The notes under the pieces were generated by a model. That model made no database searches. It saw only the letters and a list, made by a program, of their open reading frames with translations, and had not been told where the DNA came from. A stretch of 64,000 bases of DNA from Thereva unica (taxonomy: Eukaryota > Arthropoda > Insecta > Diptera > Therevidae), in the NCBI GenBank assembly GCA_949987705.1, contig OX465281.1, forward strand, positions 29,124,942 to 29,188,941, written 5' to 3'. Below are positions 35,440-46,689 of this stretch, piece by piece (positions within the stretch are counted from its first letter, which is position 1; every line of letters begins with the position of its first letter). Made by a program: the position numbers and the translations under genes.

Positions 35440-35640
35440 TGCAGTGATGGGCAAAAAGTCTTGCTAAAAGTCTTGCAGACTTGTCTTGGTCTTGCTAAAT
35501 TTGCAAGAAAGACTCATAATTGCAAGACTTTTGCTAGTTAGTGATAAGCAAAAAGCCTTGCTATCTTGATGTTGTAGTCTTGACTTGTCCTTGTCTTGAT
35601 CTTGCTAAATATGCAAGACCAATCTTGGTCATCGAGGTAA
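35440..35640. repeat. hAT-like ends, CAGTGATGGGCAA repeats
   Basis: CAGTGATGGGCAAAAAGTCTTGC (35443) and TTAGTGATAAGCAAAAAGCCTTGC (35536), plus TAGTGATGAGCAAGACTGGTC at 35116, share one head. Many GTCTTGC/GCAAGAC motifs lie between them. CAGTGATGGGCAA is a typical hAT terminus. I could not find matching right ends or TSDs, so this is probably a cluster of partial copies. Confidence 0.45.
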
Positions 35641-36199
35641 CTCTCACAAGAAACTACGGAGTGTACATGCCTTCACGTCGTGAACAGTTTTCAGAATTCC
35701 ATAAACTTCTTTACTGATTGCTCTGAGCTCAAGGATCGAGTAAGAGGTGGAGTCTTTTCCGCAGAGCTTGGGATTGTAGCCTCCTTCCGACTAGCCCTCG
35801 GCCTCGGAAGCCGAGACCTCTCAGTTATAGTTGGAGTTTTTACCGGACCCACGCGGCCCGTTTAAGTTTTAAACCTAGGATTTTTGCAGAAGCTGCAAAA
35901 GTACGGACGAGGAGGCAGACGGAGGCTAACATATTTGGTGAACACTTTCTGAGCACTCTTCCAGAAATCTCGAAGATTGGGATCCCCCCCGCTAAAAAAA
36001 TTCATTACATCCTCGAGGTGGTTTAGCGAAGAAACGACACTTTAACATAAGGTTTCAAGTGGGATCACTATGGCAGCCTATCCTTTTTGGCCTAAGTGTA
36101 GCTTAACACCAACAGCTCAGCTATATCTAGCCTAACCAAATCTAATCTAGTGGCTAAACCGTTACGATTTCCCCCACCCATACGATTTTAATACGCTTT

Positions 36200-36780
36200 T
36201 ATTAACTTCACTTGTAACTATGTAATAAAATCTTGGAAGTTAAATTTGACCCACTTCCCGGTTTCCGATTAAGCTGAAATTTTGCATACATGTTTAGTTT
36301 GGATGACAATGCAATCTGACCATTAAAAAAAAAATCAAGATGGCGGTTCCAAGATGGCGGCCGAATTTTGCAATTGTGCTCCCCGAACCCCAATATGGGT
36401 ATCTAATGAAAGGGTATGACAAGTAGAATACAATTTACTATGTGGCGTCATTCAAAATTCAAAATAGCGACGAACACAAAATGGCGGACTATGGCTTTCT
36501 TTACAACCCACTCGTTATGGGTATCTAATGAAAGGATATGACAAGTAGAATACTATTATCTATGTGGAGTCACTCCAAATTCAAAATGGCGGCCGAAACA
36601 AAATGACGACGAACCCAAAATGTGGATCACCTTTTTCTTTACAACGCGCTTGGTATGGGTATCAAATAAAAGCTTATGAAGAGTGTAGTACAGTAAGCTG
36701 AGTGACATCATTTTAAATCTAATATGGGGGAATACATATAAAAATACCTGGTTGCCTGTAAAGTCCGTATACGGGCGAAG
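36200..36780. repeat. Dispersed composite repeat, copy C, with tandem units
   Basis: Reverse-oriented copy of the 28440/30276 repeat. At least three tandem units of about 120 bp each carry AAAATGGCGG and TATGGGTATCTAATGAAAGG.TATGACAAGTAGAATAC (36395, 36508 and, diverged, 36650). The left part, GACCCACTTCCCGG...GACAATGCAATCTGACCATT, matches 30340-30420. There is no coding function. The unit family is common to copies A and B. Confidence 0.68.
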
Positions 36781-36784
36781 TTTT

Positions 36785-37001
36785 TACGTGACAACGTCTT
36801 GAGACTTGAGAGTTGAGAGTTCAGACTTGAGACTTGGGACTTGAGAGTTGAGAGTTGAGAGTTGAGAGCTGAGAGTTGAGAGTTGAGACTTAAGACTTGA
36901 GACTCGAACAGAGCGATGAGTCATAAGGTAACGGAGAATTTGCTGATAACTTTTTTGCGAATGACTCCCAGGGTATACCGATTTATAAGACGTTGTCACG
37001 T
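36785..37001. repeat. Short inverted-repeat element with 7-bp minisatellite
   Basis: ACGTGACAACGTCTT (36787) and AAGACGTTGTCACGT (36987) are exact inverted repeats. Between them, 36800-36905 is a tandem run of GAGAGTT/GAGACTT heptamers, about 14 units. It sits between the tandem units of copy C and the left arm of the large inverted repeat. Confidence 0.65.
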
Positions 37002-37020
37002 CAATAGACTAAAAAGTAGA

Positions 37021-37376
37021 AAATAAAAAAAATAGTTTAAAAAAACTAAAAAATACGCTTTTATTTTAAAATGAACTGAAAAGTAAAAAATAATTTTGAA
37101 TGTAAAGTTTTTATTGCTTCAGCTAGTATATGGAAACAACCTACCTTTCAAAATGTAAAAAAGCGTGGGGCGAAAAGTTCCGATGTAAATAAAATATGTG
37201 GCATATATATGAATATAGGTAAAGAGCCCCACGCTTTTTTACATTTTGAAAGGTAGGTTGTTTCCATATACTAGCTGAAGCAATAAAAACTTTACATTCA
37301 AAATTATTTTTTACTTTTCAGTTCATTTTAAAATAAAAGCGTATTTTTTAGTTCTTTTAAACTATTTTTTTTATTT
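37021..37376. repeat. Near-perfect 151-bp inverted repeat (hairpin)
   Basis: The left arm 37021-37171 and right arm 37226-37376 are reverse complements at 150 of 151 positions (the one difference is A at 37043 against C at 37354). The spacer is 54 bp. The arms contain no coding frame. A diverged single copy lies at 26160-26285. The transcript would form a very stable 151-bp duplex. The right arm ends 493 bp upstream of the transporter start codon, within or near its 5' leader intron. Confidence 0.95.
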
Positions 37377-37869
37377 ATTCGTCTAACCAAAACTTGTCAA
37401 CAGCCGGCCGCTTCGTTAACTTAGCAAGTACATCGTGTAGCAAACCTCGATTCGTTACTAGAATCCTTCTCCAAAATCTTCAGACAGCAAACATTTCAAA
37501 GCACCAGACCGAAGAAAGGTTTTAGCTCTTGTTTTCGCTTCACGGGGGATTTTCTCTTTGAAAGCGTTACTTCGAAGCTTAAAGCTTCCTACCTAGAAGC
37601 TTTCCTGCTATAAAATGACCCAATCCACGAGTTTTAGTTCAATTCTTTCCCGGACTTGTTACAGAGGATGGCAAGTTACAAATCACGATTGCATTTCAAG
37701 AAATGTATGTCCTACTTTTAGATAAAAAATCTGTTACCATACCTTTTCGCAAGTACCAAAAGTAGCAATTAATTTCCTAGAGATTTGGAAACCAAAAATA
37801 AAATTTAAGAAACCTAATTCCAATTACTCTTTTCCTTTAATTCCAGAGTTCAACTGAAATCAGTCAAAA

Positions 37870-40800
37870 ATGGTTGGCGGTGGTAGAGATCTTATTATTG
37901 CTAAGGACCAATCGCCAATGGTAAATTACATGCTCAAAGTCAGAGAGGAGCATGCTAAGAAACAAAAGAAGGACTACTCCCATGTCTTCAGGTAAAAACG
38001 AACTATTTCATATGTTCCACACAATCACTTACATAAATAATTCCATTTACAGATCAAAATCAAGACTAGACTTCATTCGTCTGTCTGCAATTCTAATCGG
38101 CATAGAATTTGCATACGCAGCCGAAACAGCATTTGTGTCACCGATCTTGCTGCAGATCGGTATCGAGCACAGCCATATGACGATGGTATGGTGCTTGTCG
38201 CCGGTATTAGGATTTTTCTTGGCTCCGTTATTAGGATCCCTTAGTGATAGATGTAGACTAAATTTAGGTAGACGACGACCTGTGATCATGTTACTTTCAT
38301 TGGGTATCCTCCTGGGATTGTTGCTGGTGCCATATGGAAAAGACTTGGGCCTATTTTTCGGGGATGTTGGTGCTGGTGCAGATGTACTTGTGAATAGTAC
38401 TGATGTTGTGGCATCGTCATTGCCTGATGATAACTACCAAGGACCCGCTTTTGGAGATTATAAGTTTGCTGCTGTTCTAACAATTTTGGGAACGATTTTG
38501 TTAGATTTTGATGCTGATACTTGCCAGATTCCATCCAGGGCTTACTTGTTGGATGTTTGCATTCCCGATGATCATGCAAAAGCTTTAAGTACTTTTACTA
38601 TTATGGCTGGATTAGGGGGCACTGTGGGATATGCCTTGGGGGCTATTAACTGGAAAGTTACTTCGATTGGTAAGAGATTATAAAATATTGTTGTGTTGAA
38701 TATTGTTATATAACTTTCAATGTGTTTTCAGGTTCCTTCCTTGGCGGGAACATACCAACAGTATTTACCATTGTTACAGTGGTCTTCATTATATGTTTCA
38801 TAATAACCATAGTCAGTTTCCGGGAAATTCCATTAAAACTCATGGAAAAAGATGAACTTCTCCGTCCACTCTCCGCTGCTGCTATTAAAAAGGAATCATC
38901 TAAGAACACTAACACCATATACTACATCAAAGAAGTAATTTCTTGTCAAATACTTGGATCAATATCCTTTACTTACATTTGCCTCCTTCTTACAGACAAC
39001 ATCACTAGAATTAAAAATTTCCGAAATGGAATCGAACAAAATTAAACCCCCACAATTTCAACTGAATGGAAATTTTGACAATTCCGTCAATAAGTGTGAA
39101 AATGGTGGAACAGACTCCATCTCTACATCAACCGATGAAGATGAAACTCAGGAGCGCATTTCTTTGGGACAATATTTGAAAAGTATCGTCATTATGCCGA
39201 AATCGATGAGGATTTTGTCATTGACGAACCTTTTGTGCTGGATGGGTCATGTTTGTTACTGCTTGTACTTTACTGATTTTGTTGGTGAAGCTGTATTTGG
39301 TGGTGATCCAACGGTAAGTTGATTGTAGAAGAAAATGGTTCTTGAAAAAGTTGCTATAATCAAGTTTTTTTTTTTAAATTTTAGGCACCAGTCAACTCGG
39401 AAGCTTATGATCTTTATGATGAAGGTGTAAGATACGGATGCTGGGGAATGTCAATTTATGCGTTTTCTTGTTCGATTTATTCAGTATCTGTGGAGAAGCT
39501 TATGAAAGTTTTAGGGTAAGTTTTAGAAAGTTATACGTTTACGCTTTTTCCTGTACTGGTAGATCCAACAATTCCACATTTCTTTTCTCTACTTATAATG
39601 CACTACATCCAACTGTACACTTGTATAATTGCAGCTAAAACTAATTGCTAAGGTCGTTTCAAGAGATCTTTAGCTGTGTGTAGAAAATTAAGTGACTTCC
39701 AGAAGTATTTCTGCAAGTACTTGCAAAAGCGTTTCAAATGGAAAAAAACTTCCGGAAGATTTTTCTACTAGTAACTTCTTGGTGTCGATTTCAAAAACTT
39801 GCTGCAAGTATTTCCAATGGTGTTTCCACTTTATCTCTATTTGCACTTATGTATATATCCACAAGGGCAACGATTTAAGTTTCCAGGATATATTAATAAA
39901 GTACATAATTGTAAATTGTAGATTCATTCAATAATTTGTAGCAAAATTGTTTTCAGAATGGCTTATGCCGAAAGTGGATTTCTTTTTCTGCCATAGGGGC
40001 GAGATTTCATAAGCATTTTACAAAAATGAAAATCCAACTTCACTAATTCTTTTATCAAAATTATGCACGCGCCTTGGGAATATTTTAAGTTAATTTCTGG
40101 CAAGCTATGCAAAAACTTTCAGTCATTAGCAAGTACTGCAAGCCACTTCTGGAAGTAAGTAAAAAGTGTTTCCATATGATTTTCTCAACTTCTGGAGGTT
40201 TTCTTTGCAAGCAACAAAAATTCTTAAAGTTAAATTTCGGTAAATGCTTCCACAAGAAACACTTGCGCAAGTTACTTGTGGAAGTGAGTTCCAAAATTTT
40301 AATGATTGATGATGGAAACATCGATTTGATCATGCATCGTGGTCATGCCTTAACTTTTTCTATGTGCATATTTAAGTCCCTGACATTGCTGGCTTAGGAA
40401 CGGAAATCTGTAATTTTGTTTTTATGTCTAACTTAACAGAATGCATTATAAACGAAAACATATCTCTCGGAAAACTGGATCATTACCTGTTCAGTGTTAA
40501 TTCCCATATCTCTTTTAATTTACTCCATACAAAACAAGACCTGGGAGATGATGGTCAGAGCTAAGAGCTGTCGCACAAATCAGAGTCCTCTGAAGGGCAA
40601 CTGTTTCTGCCTTTTGTCCCATGATCCAAGATCTTTGGAAACGATTGCTTGTTGTCCTGCCTCGACAGGAGGAAGCCTTTCTTTGCAAGAAAGGCGACTT
40701 CGACGAAGCTTGCTACCCAATTCACTAGATTTTTATTTATTTATTTATTACATACATACATAGGGGGACAGCATTCTAACGAGAAGCTAATACTTCTCGG

Positions 40801-43468
40801 TTCTGTGGGCTTTTAGCCCAGTCTATGAAAAGAACCAACTAATTCTTAGCTCTCATTCTTCCCGCTTGACTGGCTTACGCCATTGAGTCACGTGGTTGGA
40901 TCAGCCATTTCTTTGCCCTTTCTCTGCTTCTTTGGGTTTCGTATTGCTTAAGCGTCTGGTGGTTAGCTACTTCTACCATTTTCCACACATCATCTGGCCC
41001 AGCATGTTCTCTAGAGCTAGCTGCACTTTATTTGTGAGTTTCAAATTCATTTGAAGCCTGCAACTTGTCGTCCTTTACTTACGAGGGAGTGATGAGAATC
41101 TTACATCGGACTAGCAACAGGGAATGTATGTATGCGACCGCCTGTCTAATGCTTCCATGACTGCGACAGGAGACACCGTGGAGGTGCGCACCTAGACGGT
41201 AGTGTCAGATTCCTATTGACTAAACTCACCCATCCTTTTTCCATGATGTTCAATTTCAGACCGGTATGAGCTGTGAAGGCATTACTTCAATCTGGTGTCA
41301 TCAGCATAACCTTTAAACAAGGGATCCCTCAAAGGTGTTCATAGAGGGGAACAGTCTAGCCATCTAGCTATGTACTTAGATGATCTCTTCTTGCATTTAT
41401 TTGCGTGTCTCTGTTTCTTTGGGCCTCGTAGCTCTTAAGCTTCTAGTGGATGACCTTTAGCGCCACTTCCATCAGTCTCCACACATCCTTCGACCTTATC
41501 ATATGGTCTAAGATGTTCTCAGGAGTTAGTTGCCCTTCAGTAACTGCTTCCCACGCTTCCCACGAAGTCCCGTGCTCCTCAATCTTCGGGCATTTAAAGA
41601 AGAGATGCTCTGCGTCCTCGACAGGTCCCATCTCCTCTGCCATATAGCGATGGACTGTCTACGCGCCAGAATCCGCCGCACTCCCTTGGACTCTCCTCTT
41701 GCACATTCCGAGTCGTCGTTAACCGATACTCAGAGCTTATTTTCCTCCTATTGCCCGTTCTGCCCAATGCCGCTGGGCCCACTGGCGCTGACCCAACCAA
41801 TCACTCTTGTAATGAGAAGACGTCGGATTGGCCTGGGGCCCCTGTATATTAGGCAGCATCCTCGCAAGTGCTGCGCTGATCAAGGAAGCTTTCTCCGCTA
41901 TGTCCCCCAAGTGTACTCCGAAGTTGAGTCTTGGGTCAATCTTCCCTCCCAAATATCTAAGTGCAGGCTGGGAACTTATGACCTGGGCGCCTATTTTCAC
42001 CGCTATGGTCCGCATCTTTTTCCACTTACCGATTAGCACTACTTTCGTTTTGTGCTCAGCTAGCATTAGACCAGCTTTTTCGAGTCATTCCAGTTTTTAT
42101 TCCCCATATGGCTTCGTTCGCGAATATCTCGATATCGTCGAGTCGTTTTCCTAGTTCAGCTACACCAATGTCATCTGCAAAACTATTGGTGACTGCTTCT
42201 CAAGAGAGTCGTAGCGCAAATACTTCATCAGGACGAAGCCTTGAGGAACTCCGCACTATCTCGTATTCTGACTCGCAGTTTAGTGTTCTACTTGCAAGGA
42301 ATTGCATCACAATGCGCACTAGATACTTCGGAGTATCCAACTTTATCAACGCCTCGACGATCTTGCTCCACCTCGCACCTCGGTGTTGAAAACATTTTTC
42401 AGGTCAAGGGTAATCAATACGCAACTCTTATTCTCTTCCATTGCTGCACTTGCAAGGCTAGTCACCATTTTGAGAGCATCCGTTGTCGATCTAGCCTTCC
42501 TGAAACTGAATTACCTTTGCGACAAACAGCCTTAACCCTCGGCGATTAGGAGTAGTCTGTTGTATATTACCTTTAGGAAAGCTTGCCCATAGTGTTGAGG
42601 AGACATATTGGCTTATATGCCGAAGGCTTACCGGCTTCGAGATGAGCACAAGCTTGTAATCATAATTTCATGAATTCAATGGATGGCTTGGCGAAATTAG
42701 GTTCCGGGTTTTCTCATACATGAGCAAGAATATAAATGGCTCAATGGTTCGGCCTCATAGATTTTGGAAAGATTGAAAATCCAGCTCTAGACCACGAGTC
42801 TATCCGAATTTCCCCAAACACGGTGAGGGTTTGGCTTGTCTAAGCCCAATTGACTTCAACTTAATGCAGTATCTTACCTACAAGTTGCAATAAAAATCTC
42901 AAGTTCAAATCTCAGAATTCTACCCTCTAAACCAACTATTAACACCAATCTCTTAATCGATCCTTAGCTCATATTCATAATTTCCTTTTATTTATTCTAG
43001 GATAAGAATTGTCTACGTTGGAGGAATCCTAGTCTATGCCATTGGTATGCTAATCCTTGCAATTTGGCCAACTAAAATCGGCGTTCTAGTACTAAGTTCA
43101 TGCGCAGGAGTGATCTACGCCACGATCTTCACAATGCCGTACATCTTGGTTGCGCAATACCACCAAAAAGGCTGCGTAAGTACCCCAATTCTCTCCAAAA
43201 TAGCTCATTTGTTTAAATCTCATTAATCTCTCGATCTTTCTTGCAGTTCAAAATAAAAAGCGGCGAAAATGTTCCATTAAAGCAGTCACGTGGCTTGGGA
43301 ACTGATCTCGCCATCGTCAGCAGCATGGTCTTCATCGCCCAGTTCATCATTTCGTTAAGTGTTGGCGCTCTGGTAACACTCTTGGGCTCAACCAGCGCCG
43401 TCCTGTATACCGCAAGTGCCGTCAGTATATGCGCTGCGATTTCTGCAATGTTTGTATTATATTTGTAA
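37870..43468 (+). CDS. Slc45-1: SLC45-family proton-coupled sugar transporter (7 coding exons)
   Basis: Coding exons are 37870-37991, 38053-38669, 38732-38934, 38996-39313, 39385-39515, 43001-43175 and 43247-43468. All introns are GT-AG, phases are consistent, and the product is 595 residues. It is a Major Facilitator membrane protein of the SLC45/plant-sucrose-transporter type. It has six predicted helices from about residue 46 to the middle of exon 3, a hydrophilic acidic loop (exons 3-4), and six more helices to the C-terminus. The signature loop 'GSLSDRCRLNLGRRRP' (residues 102-117) is the SLC45 form of the MFS motif between helices 2 and 3. 'IEFAYAAETAFVSP' in helix 1 is also typical. 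Family members carry sucrose or other sugars with protons across plasma or internal membranes. The gene symbol is by resemblance to Drosophila Slc45-1; human SLC45A1/A2/A4 are cousins. ATG 37870 is the first in the exon and is followed by the conserved 'KDQSPxVNYxLKVREEH' start. Introns are 60-71 bp except the fifth, 3,485 bp, which is loaded with TE remnants. Confidence 0.93.
39660..40330. repeat. Foldback-like repeat in transporter intron 5
   Basis: ACTTCCAGAAGT, GCAAGTACTTGCAA and GTGTTTCCA motifs recur on the left (39690-39830) and in inverted order on the right (40125-40290, for example ACTTGTGGAAGTGAG). It is compatible with a decayed hairpin MITE. Exact ends are not defined. Confidence 0.5.
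40800..41070 (-). mobile_element. R1-like LINE 3'-end fragment in intron 5
   Basis: CTGCTTCTTTGGGTTTCGTATTGCTTAAGC, then ACTTCTACCATTTTCCACACATC, matches the 3' end of the adjacent R1-like copy at 41400-41490 (TCTGTTTCTTTGGGCCTCGTAGCTCTTAAGC..., TCCACACATCCTTC). This is a second, shorter copy in the same orientation, antisense to the host gene. Confidence 0.68.
41395..42640 (-). mobile_element. R1-like non-LTR retrotransposon remnant in intron 5
   Basis: Minus-strand blocks in element order. Around 42520-42360, 'QFQEGRSTTDALKMVTSLAS', 'SCVLITLDLKNVFN' (RT motifs 2a-3) are seen. At 42066-41760, 'LAEHKTKVVLIGKWKK', then 'VISSQPALRYLGGKIDPRLNF' and 'EKASLISAALARMLPNI', the thumb region characteristic of R1-clade RTs. 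At 41643-41443, 'DAEHLFFKCPKIEE' (Cys/His knuckle remnant), then 'LTPENILDHMIRS'. The palm with FADD is lost or garbled near 42150-42230. Multiple frameshifts are present. It lies antisense to the transporter and is removed by splicing. Confidence 0.82.
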
Positions 43469-43879
43469 AATGTTTTAGTTTAGCATAGTTTTAGGCTGAA
43501 AATGTAAAACTGTTTAACGTACACTGTTAATATTAAGTGGGTGCCATTTATTACGAATTTGTTATTTTTTTAAATCATCAAAAATAAATGTAAGCTTTAA
43601 TTGTATGAAAATAAAATGAAATGAAATTATTTTTGTTTTAATATTTTACTAACAAATTAACTGATTAATGGGGTGAAATTTTGCGCATGCACGTCAGTAG
43701 TAGTTACTAAGCATTCTGAATAGGCTTAAAACGGTTTTAGTAGGTAAGTTGTAATATGACAGTTATGTAGCATCAAAAAGGAAACAGAAGCTGCGCATTA
43801 TGATTAGAGCAAATAAAATATATAGCATTAACTTCTGTAGATATGCAGGGAAGATGTGGAAGGACATGGCGATGAAAGC

Positions 43880-44140
43880 TGTATTTTATTTCTTCGATTT
43901 TGAAGGTATTTGAAAAAACTTACTGCGAAAGATTGTTACACATTGGAATAGTTCTATTCAGTATCGAATTCCCTGTTTGTATGTATCGTGCGGAAAAATC
44001 AAAATTGAAAACAGTGGGAGTGGGAATGAGCCGAGTAGGATGACCTTGTGTTGTGACGATAAAAAGCCATGGAGGCAAGGAAGTGTTCAATTCGGTGAAA
44101 CAATCACTATGATTTTTTTTAAGGAGTGAGGGGCAACCCA
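43880..44140 (-). mobile_element. CR1/Jockey-type RT C-terminal fragment
   Basis: Minus-strand translation reads 'KKNHSDCFTELNTSLPP', then 'NSILNRTIPMCNNLSQ'. This aligns with 'YYHSDCSSELNALLPPRQS' and 'NSFVNRTTRLWNNLSQSVF' of the full copy at 9094-10590. It is a truncated pseudogene of the same family. Confidence 0.75.
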
Positions 44141-44189
44141 CATGGTGAGCATTGCAGCCAAGTTAGGCATATTGTGTACGTACCCCACT

Positions 44190-45770
44190 AGCGGAACAGA
44201 CTATCAGCCTTCCGGATGAAGGCAAGAAGGTCTTTAATTGACGAAGACCGGACTTGAGCAGGACTCAAAAACTCTGATAAACGTTCTTCTTCTAAGTCAG
44301 ATCAGAGCAGGACATTTACAAAGAAAGTGTGAAAGTCTCGTCGCCTTCATGCAGCAGTCGGCATTCTGTCTCTTGAGACAGTCCTAGGTTGTGGAGGTGA
44401 TGCCGCAGTCCTACATGGCCAGTCAGATAACCCACCAGCAGCCCATGGCCAGCTCTGTTTAAAGTGCCCTATAAGGCAAAGGATCATATAAAATCTTTAG
44501 CTTGTCTAAGACCTGAGACTGATTCCCATAGGCTAGGTTTAGTCTCTTAATCCACTCCTCTATCAAGGACTTAGAGGTATACTATGGGATGCCATAGAAG
44601 GGCACTGGGCCCTGGAACCCTTTCTCTGGCAACATCTCGCCTTTTTCGAAGCAGTCCATTAACGTCCGTTTGACATTTCTTCTGGTCAGGGAGTACGTCA
44701 AAGCACCCTGCAATTATTTTGGAAGAAAACTTCCACGTTGAGAGTGCCTTGATGGCTGTCAGAAAAGATTTTAATGTTGTCGCCTTTCAAACATGTCTCA
44801 AGGTTGAGCCTAGCGCAGGTTGCAATGGCATGTATTTCAGTCTGGAAAACACAAAGCCACTTACCCATTGCAATCGAGGCCTTGAAGTTGGGCCCTTTAA
44901 CACCAGCCCATGTATCATGTCTCATCTTTGACCCGTTGGTAAACCAGTAGAGATGTTTTGGATCCCCAGGAAGAATAGGTTCCTTCCATTCAGAACGATC
45001 CGGGATAATCGCTCTTTGGAACAGCAGCTCACCAATGATATGGTCGGGTACGCGGAAAATGGAAATGTTTGGGATATTTACTGTTAATTCATGTGTTCTT
45101 TGGGCAGTTGGAAGAGATATGAAGTCTCAAGGCACTTATGGCGGCGGATATCCATATGAAGATATGCGAAGGGGCCAATCAATGATTACCTCCATTGCAG
45201 CTGTGGGACAGGTCCGCATAGCTCCGGTAATGTAGAGGCAAACAAGCCGTTGTAGTTTGCTGCACTTGAGGATCGAAGTAACCTGTTTAGTCTTGGGCCA
45301 CCAAACTATAGCGGTACAAGTGACCACAGATTTATCGATCGTATTGTACATCCAGTACATCATTTGCGGTGTAAGACCTCATGTCTTACCCAAAAGCCTT
45401 TTGCAGGCTCTCATGGTCTCTTGTATAACTTTAATCCCAAATATTTGACCGAGTCTCAATACTCAACTGTGGTACCCTGGATACAAATAAGACCTAGGTC
45501 AACTTTGTAGCGATTGGAGAAATGTACCAAAACAGCCTTATTTGGGTTGATTGATAGACTCTCCGTGGTAAACCATCTTTGAACTCCTCGAGGTAATGTT
45601 TTGATGAAATCTGTAATGGTCAGGTCGAACTCCATAGCTGACCCGAAGGTGTAAGGCAACCTCTGTATACGTAGAGGGAGGAAAAGCTCTAGGTTGCGTC
45701 TTATAGGAAGGTCTAGCAGCCTTTCTATTGCATTCCATTTCCAGAGTGCTGTCTGTACGATTAAGGCTTA
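44190..45770 (-). mobile_element. I/LOA-like retrotransposon with RNase H, remnant
   Basis: Minus-strand order: 'LPRGVQRWFTTESLSINPNKAVLVHFSNR' (RT end), 'DSVKYLGL' (YLG motif), 'MRACKRLLGK' and 'MMYWMYNTIDKSVVTCTAIVWWPKTK'. 'LQRLVCLYITGAMRTCPTAAMEVIIDWPL' follows (conserved RT-thumb segment). RNase H pieces are 'GPNFKASIAMGKWLCVFQTEIHAI' and 'IKIFSDSHQGTL'. Finally 'GYLTGHVGLRHHLHNLGLS' and 'ECRLLHEGDE' form the post-RNase H tail. It covers the 3' half of the element, with several frameshifts and stops. Confidence 0.8.
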
Positions 45771-45774
45771 CTAA

Positions 45775-46330
45775 GTGACTAACTTAGAAGTCAGATGCTA
45801 CTTTGGGCTACGTAAACGCTTCTTAACAACTAACATATCAAGGAGGAATAAAGTGAAACTATACAGAGCTCTTATAAGGCCAATACTACTGTATAGATCC
45901 GAAACCTGGACATTAAGAAGTAACGAAGAACACCTCCTAAGGTGCATCGAAAGAAAAATCCTGCACACTATATATGGAGGGATCAAGAAAAACGGTGTTT
46001 GGAGGAGAAGATACAATCACGAATTGTAACAGTTGTATAAAGATCAGACATCATAAAAACTATAAAAATCACTACAACTATAAAACAGAATCCGAGGGGC
46101 AGGACATGTTGAACGTAGCAGTGATGACAGCATAAAAAAATTATTAGGAACAAGAGACTATACGGACACAGAGGTGCGGGACGTCCAAAAAAGAGATATA
46201 CAGAAGAAGATCTACGAATCCTAGGTATAAGAAATTGGAGACTTCAAGCCAGGGATCGACAATGGAGGAGGAGGATGTTGCAGGAAGCCAAGGCCAATAA
46301 CAGGCTGTGGATTTATGATGATGATGAGGG
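45775..46330 (+). mobile_element. RTE-like LINE 3' end with (ATG)n tail
   Basis: The frame 45775-46029 encodes 'FGLRKRFLTTNISRRNKVKLY', then 'ALIRPILLYRSETWTLRSNEEHLLRCIERKIL', 'YGGIKKNGVWRRRYNHEL'. After shifts come 'LRILGIRNWRLQARD' and 'RRRMLQEAKANNRL'. This is the thumb and C-terminus of an RTE-like element. It ends in a TGATGATGATGAGG simple repeat at 46315-46328, the usual 3' terminus of such elements. It is truncated on the 5' side at the junction with the I/LOA-like copy. Confidence 0.8.
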
Positions 46331-46339
46331 GTATGTTGC

Positions 46340-46610
46340 CCTGTTTGGGAATAAAAACTACCACTACTACTTTCCTCCAGATGAATGGAATATATCCCCA
46401 GTTGAAGCTGGCTCTAAAGCCCGGGTTGTCGAGAATCACATCGAGGCAATTCTTGTAGTGTTGAGGGTTCTTATAGGGTTGAAAAGAGGTCACTGCCCAT
46501 GGCCACGGTCGAATATGTTCCCAGAGAGACTTTGGGTAAACGGTCTGGCATGGTTCAATGACTAAACCCAGCAGTCTGAAGGATTGACCCTGGAAAGTGC
46601 TCGCTAAGCA
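46340..46610 (-). mobile_element. I/LOA-like RT fragment
   Basis: Minus-strand frame shows 'FNWGYIPFIWRKVVVVVFIPKQGN', matching 'LGYIPxxWRxxKVVFIPKxGK' of I/LOA-like RTs. 'LLSEHFPGS', a pre-RT motif of the same family, lies upstream near 46600. Short and degenerate. Confidence 0.6.
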
Positions 46611-46689
46611 GGTAACTCAGTGTTTCAAGATCAATGATTAAGAGCTGTAGGAGCCCTCCTATCTTTTGAAAAGGTCCATCCCATGGTCC

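Larger units (their letters stand above)
37847..43620 (+). other. SLC45 transcription unit, visible extent (5' leader part to poly(A) signal)
   Basis: A polypyrimidine tract and CAG acceptor end at 37846 (TTTCCTTTAATTCCAG), so the start codon lies 23 bp into a second or later exon. At least one upstream non-coding exon must exist and is not identifiable. Poly(A) signals AATAAA occur at 43583-43588 and 43610-43615, 115-150 bp after the stop. The promoter is not located. Confidence 0.7.

Noticed and set aside
35440..35640. Complete hAT element
   Set aside because: Heads with CAGTGATGGGCAA are present, but no inverted partner end and no 8-bp duplication were found.
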